Source: Macrocystis pyrifera (Eukaryota; Sar; Phaeophyceae; Laminariales; Laminariaceae). From it: 64,000 nt of DNA. Below the pieces are notes generated by a model. That model did not search any database, was not told the origin of the DNA, and saw only the letters and a program-made list of their open reading frames with translations. The DNA is taken from contig JASSKH010000003.1 of the NCBI GenBank assembly GCA_031763025.1, positions 12,906,734-12,970,733 of the forward strand. Direction: 5' to 3'. Of this stretch, positions 43,506 to 53,750 are shown piece by piece. The translations under genes were made by a program, and so were the position numbers. Positions within the stretch are counted from its first letter, which is position 1; every line of letters starts with the position of its first letter.

Positions 43506-45894
43506 AGCCGTATAGCCTCTGCATGATCTACAGATCTTTGGAGGACAGGTTTCTTGGGTTAGGTCCACAGTTCCCGCACGAGATATCACAAGCCCCATGT
43601 TAAAGGGTCTACTGATAGATGATCTTCAAGCGGTAGTCAAGTAGCGGCATCGTCGCGGTCTTTCCGAGGTGTGAAAGGTGTGTGATACAAGCGATACCAA
43701 CCACTCTCGTTGTGAACACGGAAGAAATACCGCTTGGGGTGTTCGTATTGCATGTTTCAAAGCGGCCCCTACATACATCCGCGCGCAGAGCGGTGACTCT
43801 CAACACAGTTCGCAGCAGAGAACAGAGTCTTGTACGGGCCGCCTGCCTGGTTATAGAACAACCTAGAAAACTCGTTGGGGCTGTGGTCGGTGCTACTTGC
43901 CGGGTCATTTGCCCGGTGGCCGGTGGCTCGTACTTCCTTTTTCTTTGCGTAGCTTTCGAGAGCTTTCTTGTGTTCTTCTTATCTGCCGTATACCTGGGAA
44001 TGACGAAAGAAACCACCCCGGGGGGACTCGTAGCTCAATCGCGTTTTATTTTATTTTTATCACCCGGGGTGGTTTCCTGTGGTGGGGTGGCTTCTAACGT
44101 ACCCCGGTGTTAACGGACATGTTATATTCGAGTTTCGCAACATTCATCACCGGGGGTGATTTCTAGTGGGGGGTGACAACGGCGGGGGGTGATAGGGGTA
44201 CAACGGATAATATTCGGCACACGTGGACCCGGCCGCAGGGGGGCAATAAACAAGGGGGGGGGATGGCGCTGCTTCGTTCAGGGGGTCTGGCGCTGCTGCT
44301 GACGGAGGGCTTGGTGCTGCTGCCCGCTGCTGCTGCTGCTGGCGGGGTTGGCGCTGCTGATGCCGGGGCTTGAGGCGTGACGAGCTGCACCGGGACCGCA
44401 GAAACTGTGGCTGGCGCAGGTCTCGCTGCTGTGGCGGGCGTGGCACACGTTGCCGTGGCTGGCTCGTCTAGCGCTGCTGCCGGGGCTTGAAGCGCAGGTG
44501 CAGCAGGGTTGGTGCTCGGACGGACCAAGAACGAAGCGATCGTGGTCCCGTTCGTGGCTAAAAACGCGCCAGGAGGCCGTGTCGAGGCAGCTGGCTTCCC
44601 CGGGGCCACAGCCGCATTCTACTCACGGTGATGGGCCGCCCGTGGGGGAGGGCCCTCCGCCTGTTCGATGCTGTCGTCGTTCTCCATGATGTGCGCTGCC
44701 GAAAGACATCGGTACCGCACATGTGCGTAAAGGAATTTCGTGCGGGCCCCCCCGGGGGGTGACATTTTTTCAAGTTGTTTGGAATGCGTATCGGCCCAGG
44801 GGAATGAAAAATAACTTACCCCGTGATAAACTTGCCTATATATTTTAGTTTTTTGCTTTTTTTCAACACTGCGAGTGTTTTCTTTTCCTGCGGTAGCGTG
44901 GCATCTAAGAGAAGCGTGGTATCTTGCGTCACATACGGTACGTACGAGCAGCCGGTGCGAGGAACGACGCCTGCTGTTGTGCTTGTTCTCTCTCCCTCTT
45001 CTCACCCGGGGGATTTCAAGTCAAATCAAAATCCCGAAGGGGAACCATGCACTTTTGCACAGCAGTATTTCTATATAGATACATGCGTATCATATAAGTA
45101 CAACGTTAATCCCACAAGTACAAGGTTAAAAGCACCCGAACTCCGGGAAATTTCGCCTCGCACTGACCCGCACTCACCACACATGATTATGAATAATAGT
45201 GCGGTGAGACGATGTCGGAACAGCGATATCTCCAAATACCTGGTACCATTTTCACCAGGCACCACGGGTACAATAGTACCAGGATATATACAGCATCTGT
45301 AAAGCGTACTACCGGTGCAGCTTCAAGCTTCAGTGTATGATACTTTTGGTACGTGGGTATCATGATACAATTATTAAAAGTTATTGATAATGTGGACACC
45401 AGGCCCCCTTCCCCTAGATTGTACCGCCTCATTATACACAAGTTCATGGTCACACCTACGGCGTCCGTCCGCCCCACAACAAACCTCTTGGGAATTCAGA
45501 GGGGAAAATTGACGATACAAATCTGACGGTTCCTTTTTTTTTCTCCATTCCATTCATCATCTTCGTCCTACTCTGCCGCTCCCTCCCGGCAAAAAAATCA
45601 AGACCCGGGGTCACATAGCGGGCGCTCCTCCTCCCTCCCCAGTACGGTATCATTCACACTGCCTTCATTTTTATCGCGGGTGAAGAATTCGGCATTTTCT
45701 TTGAAGAACTCAACATTTTCTTCGAATAATTCAGCATTTTCTTCGTTCATCGACTCGCGCGTCGAATCGTGTAAACTCACGCTATTATTAATAATACCGT
45801 ACTCGTAGGCGCTTTCTGCAAAAAACAAGTCACGAATAAAAAAATCCGCCTGGTACGAAGGCTAACCCCGAAAGCATCACCTTGGCGTGGTCAA

Positions 45895-45985
45895 CCCTTT
45901 GGGAAATGTTGTCTACGTTTCGAGGACGAATAACTCAAATAATAACTGGTTCGTCCCCCAAAACCGGACTGCAGTCTTAAAAAAG
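45895..45985 (+). mobile_element. MITE family P, copy 4
   Basis: Starts CCCTTTGGGAAATG after TCAA and ends CCGGACTGCAGTCTTAA, with GGTTCGTCCCCCAAAAC before the right end. It is the most diverged copy in the window. Confidence 0.55.
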
Positions 45986-46635
45986 AGTAGACACTACTGT
46001 AGTCACGAGGTATGCCAACTCTGTAGTATGTAGTCGCAACATCAAGTCACTCGGGTACAATCAGCACGTGGTCAGCATTGATTCCTGGGTACCATCACTG
46101 TCTGTGATGTACTGGGTAGTCTTAGGGTAAGGTTGTGTCGATGTGTCGGCGTGGAGAGGACGCAGGGTTCTTCTTGATAGCGGGCAGACTCCCAAGTGCT
46201 TGTAAGGTTGCCCATCATGTGTACGGCGGGACCTATCATCCACAGATCACCTACAGATCATCTACAGATCATTCCCACTTGATGATCTAGATCTCGCAAG
46301 GCGGATATATTCCTGATCTGCATCATCTACAAGTACGGACACGTGTTCCTGCGTTTGGATATGTGCGTATACCGACAGAAAGAACGGTTTGACGTAAAGA
46401 ACACACACATACATACACAAATCCTCCACATCATGTCATAACGGCGGATTAGGATCTACAACAGCAGTGCATGATCTACAGAGTACAGGTAGATCACGAT
46501 CTGTCCGGCGTGCGTTGAAGTTGCAAAGCAGTACACCCACATACGCTTTCTTATCATGGTACGCGCCACGACCGTATACGACGTTGTATACCATAGGACC
46601 ACCGGTGATAACACTTGGGGCTCTAAAAAAATAAT

Positions 46636-47420
46636 CACCCCGTGTGTGTTATATTATAATCCGGGGGGTGATATACAGGGTACCCCGGTGATAAAGTTAG
46701 TGATTAATTTGGGACTTGAGAAAGCGTATCACCGGGGTGGTATATACTCTGTAGGGGGTGTGATACAACAACGGGTATGATCACAGCAGTAGTTGCAAAG
46801 GAGTTTGGCTGCCACACGCTTAAGCAGGTAGGGGTGTGTGTGATGAAGGGGGTGTAATAGCAGTCTAGAAGCGGTTGGAGGTTTTGCTGCCACATTCCAG
46901 GAAGGCTGGAAGGGGTGTGACAACCAGTGGTGTGTGGCAGCAGGAGTCGGAGATTTTGCCGTCAGCTTTTGCACATCTGTTGTGGGGGCCTGCCTCAGCA
47001 GCAGATGCCGTGCTTGGCTTGTCCAGAAGGGCTCTGTTGTGGGCTCTCCTTGGTGGCAGGCGCTCGCGCTGGATTGGCGGTGAGCCGTGCAGTAAGTAGA
47101 GGCTCTGACAACAGCAGGAGGCACAGGTGCGGTTTTACGCCAAAAACACGTGATCGAGCCCTGAGTACCGGTCGCAGCAGCTGCTGGCGTCCAAAAGAGT
47201 TTCGCACACTGCGACGGGCCACGCGTTCGCAAGACTTTGCACCTCCTCCACCCCCCCATGTTGTCGGTTTGAAAAGTATGCTGTGGTACACCTGGGGGTA
47301 CTGCGTGCTTACTCACGTCACGGCATCACCCCGCGGGTGATATCTTGGGGGTGTCATACTGAACATGAGGCGTGACACCGCAGGGGTGTGGTATACAGAG
47401 TAGACCGGTGGTAAATCGGG
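46636..47420. repeat. Segment bounded by ATCACCCC/GGGGTGAT hairpin words
   Basis: Both ends carry clustered inverted words: AATCACCCCGTG, CCGGGGGGTGATA and TATCACCGGGGTGGTATA at the left; ATCACCCCGCGGGTGAT (47325-47341) and GGTATACAGAGTAGACCGGTGG at the right. The ends are partly complementary, which suggests a DNA transposon with sub-terminal repeats. Similar words occur at about 44015-44190. No transposase is visible. Confidence 0.35.
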
Positions 47421-47673
47421 TCGTTGTTTCGATATTTAATAACGCACCACTATCACCCGACTGGTACGCTCCGTAAGTCCGTAAGTCCGTAAGTGAGGAA
47501 TATAAGGTATAGGTGATATAGTACACCGTCGAGTACACGGTATCCACTACCCGAGGGTTGCTTATCGCATACCACTTGTTGCAGAAAATGGTTTGACACA
47601 CACTCCTAGTTGTGTGAGCACACTTCTAGTTGTGTGAGGAGACGAGTATTAATATTAATAGAACAAACTCCAA

Positions 47674-47685
47674 CCCTAACCCTAA
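47674..47685 (+). repeat. Two telomere-type CCCTAA units
   Basis: CCCTAACCCTAA stands at the edge of a dispersed repeat that continues GGGCCCATCTTA. Two units are too few to call a telomere scar; it is recorded because TTAGGG is the likely telomere unit of the suspected host group. Confidence 0.4.
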
Positions 47686-48633
47686 GGGCCCATCTTATCG
47701 AGGACTTCTGGTTTTTTCAATTTGATTTGATTTGATTTTTTTTCTAATTTAATTTGCATCTGATTGGCCGAAGAGTGAATCACCAGGCAGGATTCTCAAG
47801 GCAAAATTAGAAAAAATCAATTCGAGTGAAAAGTATTTTGGGACTTTTTTCGAGTGATTTTTTTAATTTCAATTTCGAGTTTGGGAGTTGATGAGCCTTT
47901 ATGTAGCATGTTCATGGTGGGTTAACACCCCCGCTGGAGTCTGGGGCGCTTCGGTGACCACGGTCGAGGCGATAAAACGCGAACCTCCACGAAAGGCGAC
48001 CGGAGCGATAGCCGCGCCCACGGCCACAGACCATAGCACATCGTACCCCGGCGGTGGTGCCTCAAAATAAATCATGGCGGCCGCAAGCCCAAATTTTCGG
48101 CCTGCTCGTTCGGCCAACCATGACGAAAACCGAGCAAACGAGCAAAAAAACAGAGGATACGCTCGAGACCTCGATAGCTGCATCACCGTTGCTGTTCCGC
48201 ACGTGGCGCTTGAGGGCTCCCTCCGCCCGCCCAAGACACCCTGAGAGGTATAGCTTCCTATCCTGCGCCACCAAAAAGAAAAAAATGCTGGCGGCCGCGA
48301 CAACGCAAACCTTCGTTCTCGTCTACGCTCGTCGCTGTTTGTCGGCTGGCCGTTGTGTGACGCGGTGTGTTATTCCAGGTTGTTTTGAATTCCTTTTTGT
48401 TTGACATTGAATGCGCCGTTTCCCGATAGGATACAAACACGTTTTTTTTTTCGAAATCAAAATAAAATTCAATAAGATTGAAATTTTATTTCCAAATAAC
48501 GAAATTTAGCGTTCCCCCTTAGGGCCCATCTTAACGGGGACTTTCGGCTCTTTCAATTTGACTTGATTTTTTTTTTCTAATTTAATTTACGGGCCCATCT
48601 TATCGAGGACTTCCGGTTCTTTCAATTTGACTA

Positions 48634-48736
48634 TTACGGGGGTCCATAGTTAACGGGACCAAATTGTTAGGAAAAATAGGTAAATATATACATTTTTATG
48701 TATACCATAGGTCCTATTAACTATGGACCCCCGTAA
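48634..48736 (+). mobile_element. MITE family T, copy 6
   Basis: This 103-bp copy is flanked by TA on both sides, with near-perfect ends TTACGGGGGTCCATAGT and ACTATGGACCCCCGTAA. It is inserted in a repeat that starts GGGCCCATCTTATCGAGGAC (other copies near 47685 and 48521). Confidence 0.9.
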
Positions 48737-48817
48737 TAGATTTATTTTTTTCTAATTTAAGCTACATCTGATTGAACGAAATGTAGTGTTCCCCGTTAAG
48801 ATGGGCTCTTAATATGG

Positions 48818-49842
48818 CCCCTAAACAAGCCAATCAGACCAAATCTCGAATACCTGCCTGATATCAAGTGGTAACTATCCACCCGCATTGTCAGTCAGCA
48901 CAAACAAGGCCATCTCGGCCGGTAAAAATTCAATGAAATTGAAATTTTATTTCCAAATAATGAATTTTTTGCGTTCCCCGTTAATATGGCCCCAAGGCTG
49001 TTTCCTATGCGGTTCGATTTCGAGCTTCAGATTTGTACTTTTCGATATTAAAAATGAATGACCCTGCTTATGCAGTCCAAATACGCAAAATCCGACCGGA
49101 ATTTTTCCGATTTGAGAATCCGATGGGCCAAAATCCGACGACTTGGGGTCATCAGATTTTCAAGTCGAAAAATGGCATGCTCTCTAAATTCAACATGTTA
49201 TCCACGACAGCAAATAACAGCAGAACGATCGATGAGTTGGATGGTGACACAGCTGTATAGCGACGTTGCTTCGCGCCCGACGCGCGGGCGGCGCGTCCCT
49301 CCGTGGCCAGACTACAGTCGGCTGGCGCGGGCTCGGGCCTAGAGACCAAGCGCCCTCGGCACGCACCTCTCCGTGGATACGCACTCGTAAACTACTCTGC
49401 TGTACAGCAGCAGCAGCACCAGTCAGTCACAAAATGATACACAAAATGCCAAGACAGGTTGACTCTAGCGCACTCGCCACGTCTCTTCGCCGCCAGACCA
49501 GAGGCAGTCAGCGTGGGCTCGGACGCTTGGGTCCTACGCGCAGGCCAGCGCACCCAGCGCGTCTGTTCGCGGGGCCAAACCACAACAACAGCAGTTGGTC
49601 TCGGCGTTTGCTCGAATCTCTACGCGCAGAATATATCTGATTTTTCCGGATAAGAAGACTCTTTCGATTTGCCAAGTTAATATCTGAAAATGCTATCGCC
49701 TCAATCTGAAGCTCAAAAATCGAACCGCATAGGAAACGGCCTAAACAAGCCAATCAGACCAAATCTCGAATACCAGCCTGGTATGGATTGGTAACTATCC
49801 ACCCGCATTGTCAGCACAAAAAAGGCCATCTCGGCCGGTCAA
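48818..49842 (+). repeat. Older dispersed repeat, two copies, one split by the 48996-49741 element
   Basis: CTAAACAAGCCAATCAGACC, GGTAACTATCCACCCGCATT and GGCCATCTCGGCCGGT occur at 48820-48922 and again at 49741-49840. Confidence 0.8.
48996..49741. mobile_element. ~745-bp DNA element with ~38-bp terminal inverted repeats
   Basis: The left end contains TTTCCTATGCGGTTCGATTT and then GAGCTTCAGATTTG; the right end is the complement with a few changes. The surrounding repeat continues on both sides: the empty form reads ATGGCCCCTAAACAAGCC at 48814-48831, while here ATGGCCCC (48986-48993) and CTAAACAAGCC (49741 on) are pushed apart. No transposase frame is visible, so it is non-autonomous. Confidence 0.8.
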
Positions 49843-51011
49843 GAAGTACATCCAACGTGTTTCCGGGCGCGGGAAGGCTTGATTGCCGGACGCTGGACAC
49901 GTGTACGGCATTCTGTATCATCGTAAATCGTAACAAGAGTTCTATTAAACAGCTTATTATCTTATTATGATGTTGTAAGAACCAGCCGCTCTGGGATCTC
50001 TGAAAAAGTCTCCGCTTTTTTTTTCGGCCGGTACGATTGTGCTTGGAGCTGCTCGTACGCGTAGAAATATACATTGAGAAAAATAATGGGGATCGTTCCC
50101 TCGTGAAAAAAAACAAGGTCTGTCGACCGCGTCGATTTGTTGGAAAAACCAAATGCTGCTGCTACTGCTGCTGCTGCTCCGCTGATATAGACCGCAGGTG
50201 GCCGGAGCACCGCGACTAGGTACTCGCACGGAGCTGCTGTTGTGGTGAAGCTAGTGGAGAGCGGACCTGCAGCTCGGCTGCAGCTCTCTGCTGCCTGTGG
50301 CGTCGAGCTAGTTGGGCAGAGACGGCCGTACGAGTAGAGAAAGCAGCCATCTGTACAATGCAATAACAAACGATAATAAACGTTCATTGAGAGGCGGTCT
50401 TGCTCCGAGAAATACGGCCCCCTCCAGAAGGGCAAAGAAAGGGATTGCAGGCCAAGAGGGCGAGCATACCTACGCGTTTATCAAAGAGTCTGCTTGATGC
50501 CCCTGCCGCTTTCCATCTTCGTGGGATAATAGATCATTGAAAGCAGGCCAAAAGCTCGCTCGCTGCACGGCGGAAAGACGAGAGGGAACCTTCCGCACAG
50601 GAATGAGGAGGGCAGCAGCAGTAGCCAGGGTCTCAGTCAGTGTTGTGTGCTTTTTCATCGTACCGCAGTATAGCAGTATAGCGAAGTTTGAAGTTTGCTC
50701 TTACCTCCGGGTAGCCATAAGAGGGATGTCTCGCGGAGGCGCAGGTCTACCGGTGGCCACCTAACTCCTGTTGCTGCTACTGCTGCTGCTGCTGCTGCTG
50801 TTGCCGAACCTGCTCCCGCTGTTGCTGACTCTGCTCCTGATTCTGCCGCCTCTGCTTCTGTTGCTGCTGTTGCTGTGCGATAGTTTACCGGCGTTATTTT
50901 GTTGCGGGGTTTGGGATCCGCAAACAAAATGAAAAATGAAAAAAAAACGGGAAAAAAAAAAAAATAGGAAATATAGCGAAAGAGAGATCAACCAGCAGAA
51001 ATAAAAACGTA

Positions 51012-51660
51012 AAAAATGGAATATAGACGAGGGGTAATACGCAGCTTGCAAAGTTTACAGTATCAACTATTTAATCAGTCGAACTCACAGCTGACGTATT
51101 CCAAAATTTATAAAATCGCGTTCGGTTTATCACAATACTTGTAAAATTCGGTAAAAATGGAATATAGACGAGGCGTATTACGCAGCTTGCAAAGTTGAGT
51201 ATCAATTATTTAATCAGTCGAACTCACAGCTGACGTATTCAAAATTTATAAAAAAATATATAAAAATGAAGAAAATGCGGTGCGTCCGGTACGTACGTAT
51301 GACATGATATGCCTGTGTGCTGCATGGGGGTACACTGCAACAGAGCACCGGCATGCGTTCGTATCAGATATGATGTACCGGGCACCGGTGCGTGGTGGCT
51401 GGAAAGCTCGTCCCTTGGCATGTGCTGGAAAGCATGAAAAGCATAGCAAAAATGTGGTGCATGCAGCATCGCGAAAATGTGGTGCGTCTGTACGTGCGTA
51501 CGCACGTACGTATAGTATGCCTGTATGCGCGTACCGTACAGCAGTAGTATTAATAGTATAGCAGTATATGCTCGTACCAGGTATGCACCAGTGCCTGGTG
51601 GCTGGTAAAATTCGTCCCTTTGCATGTGCTGGCAAGCATGAAGCATCGCAAAAAGAGAGA
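51012..51660 (+). repeat. Two small direct duplications
   Basis: A ~95-bp unit with GGAATATAGACGAGG and CAGTCGAACTCACAGCTGAC occurs at 51016-51108 and 51158-51242. Further on, GGTGGCTGG...CTCGTCCCTT...GCATGTGCTGG occurs at about 51390-51450 and 51597-51650. Confidence 0.75.
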
Positions 51661-52112
51661 GGAGAGAGGAGAAGTTTGATTCAGGTGCTTGGTAGGTTGG
51701 AGGGACAAAGGGTAAAAAACCACCCATACCTGTAGTTAGTTGCTGTGTCAAAATGGGGTTGGCGCGTTGCACCGAAGGGAGAAGTCCGACCAACCACTGA
51801 GATGTTAACCATCGATATATGTGTCCACGCCTCCAGCTTACTGTTACTGCTGCCGGCGGCCAAGTCCAGGTTGGTCGAAGCGGGAAGAGGAAGCCCGCAA
51901 TGATTTGCGCTGCGTAGTTCTGAAGTCGGTAATTTTTGTGGGGGAAGCTCGTCGGTTTCCCAGCTGGTCGGCGTAGAGTATTAATACCAGAGATTGGGGA
52001 TGATTAAGTCCTGCGAAGCGATGCGTCGGATGGATCATTCGTTCTGTGCATCCATGCATCTTCTTTCGTCGGGAAGTCCGAGATATATGTTAGGGCAGGT
52101 CAGAGGGGTGTG

Positions 52113-52640
52113 GGGGAGGGGGGTGTACTCGATAGGAGAGATGTACTCGATCTCAGGCATGGCCGTAGTCGTATGACCATAGACCCTCGCATCCCTACAA
52201 TGCCGGGACGGAGCATGTCGGGTTTTCACCGACTAGGCAGACATTGCTTGCACCAAACGCGAAGCGCCGTGAGGTGTCCGGCGAGTCGCATGAAGGGTGA
52301 GCTGCATCCTACTAAGAACCGATTGTGAGGCGGACTTGGATATGGATGACAGCTTCAATGAGTTAGTTTAATTTCCGGTGTAGCCACTTCCAGAGACAGC
52401 AATGGGAGTACTATCTATGTAACTGCCTCTTGGGTGGCTTACCTTGAACACTACGTGATACGATCAACTCCCTTGTGCAAAGTAAAGGTTCTTTACCTCG
52501 CACAAATGATCTAGCTCGACGACCAGCTGTGGGCGACCGCCAAAAAAAAAAAAAAAAAACGGTACCCTGGTTGTCTAGTTCACGTAGTGAGCGGCATGTT
52601 TTACAGTGTCGTTGCCAACCGACGCCAACCCAACGGAGGG
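52113..52640 (-). repeat. Module R plus its companion segment, minus-strand copy
   Basis: Carries the full ~230-bp module (52113-52345) and the companion (52346-52640, ending at the complement of GGTTGGGTTGGCGTCGGTTG), in the same relative order as 58098-58625. An A18 run replaces part of the companion. Confidence 0.85.
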
Positions 52641-53149
52641 TGTGGGGGAGGGGGGGGGCGTTCCAAAAGTGGGACTGATGCGGAATTTCACCAGAAATGC
52701 CTGGTGTCATCGTGTTAATCATTTTTGTCACGGCGGAAGCCGAGCGCTGTGTACGGCGAGTACCATAAAGAAAGTTGCGCAATTGTAGACCACTTATTTC
52801 TGTTAAGAGCAAGAGCGCTGGTGATATTTCGCGAGAAATTTCCGCAATCCCATCAAAAGGGGAGTGAGCCGAAAGTAGCGCGGTGCCTAGCCCCCCTGAG
52901 TCTAGGACCGGCAGAAAATGAAAACGGGCTACTTGAATCAGAGACTGAAGAGGATACGGCTTCTTCAAAGAAACCAGGGGCACGATTGATTCGAAACAAA
53001 CTCTACATGGCTTGCTTCCCCATAAACGTCACAGCTCGCGAACAAATGGGGGAAGCGGGGGCGGGGGGGTGGGAGCGCACTCCCATGTTGCTTCCCTTAG
53101 TCATTTGACCATTGGCCACACATCCCTTTCGAGACGGAACAGGGAGGCA

Positions 53150-53290
53150 GGGGTGTACTCGTTATCATGCATGGCCGTAGTCGTATGACCATAGACCCTC
53201 GCATCCCTGCAATGCCGGAACGGAGCACGTCGGGTTTTCACCGACCAGGCCGACATTGCTTCCACCAAGCGCGAAGCGCCGTGAGGTGTT
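53150..53290 (-). repeat. Truncated module R copy
   Basis: Only the part from CATGGCCGTAGTCGTATGAC to GCGAAGCGCCGTGAGGTGT is present; it then leaves the family consensus abruptly. Confidence 0.75.
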
Positions 53291-53750
53291 GAACATGGGA
53301 GCAGGAGGGGCAGTTCAACAACGTCCCGAACCTAGTAGATATTCCTTTCGTAATGAACACCTGGTATTTACTCTCATTATAAGCCTCAATGCCCAACGGA
53401 AATCCTGGGCATCCATCCCGTGTATAGTGGTTCCACAGCGCGTGCATAAGGCAAAGACGGGGTCGAGATGTTGCGAGACGAGGCGGAGGTCGCTGTCGCT
53501 CCAATGTGGTATTTTGAACAATCAGGAAGGTCAGATTATATTAAATGCATATGCCGTGTGAACGCTTATCACTCGTGGATCCATACCCGTCGTGTGGAAA
53601 ATTCCCACGCCCCACCCCCCGGCACTCTTTATCTCGCATAGCACAAAGTATCAACCGGAACACGTCAAAAAGAATACTCCGCATCCGCTCCTCACATACA
53701 TGTGCATGCATGTTTGGTGAGAAAGTCGATGCCTCCAACAAGGGCAGTCG

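Larger units (their letters stand above)
43506..53750. other. Repeat-rich interval without supportable gene
   Basis: Reading frames of 100-195 codons occur (for example minus 44163-44609, Ala/Pro-rich, and minus 46729-47316) but show no domain, and several run through repeats. Features I can support are MITEs, hairpin words of the ATCACCC/GGGTGAT type, an inverted-repeat element at 48996-49741, tandem duplications near 51 kb and R-module copies; each is listed separately. Confidence 0.5.

Noticed and set aside
44163..44609. 148-codon Ala/Pro-rich minus-strand frame
   Set aside because: GCTGCTG-type simple sequence on the other strand explains the composition; no splice or domain support.
46729..47316. 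195-codon minus-strand frame
   Set aside because: Runs through a repeat-bounded segment; Cys/His content is scattered and fits no zinc-finger spacing.
47674..47685. Interstitial telomere
   Set aside because: Only two units, embedded at the edge of a dispersed repeat, so chance is likely.
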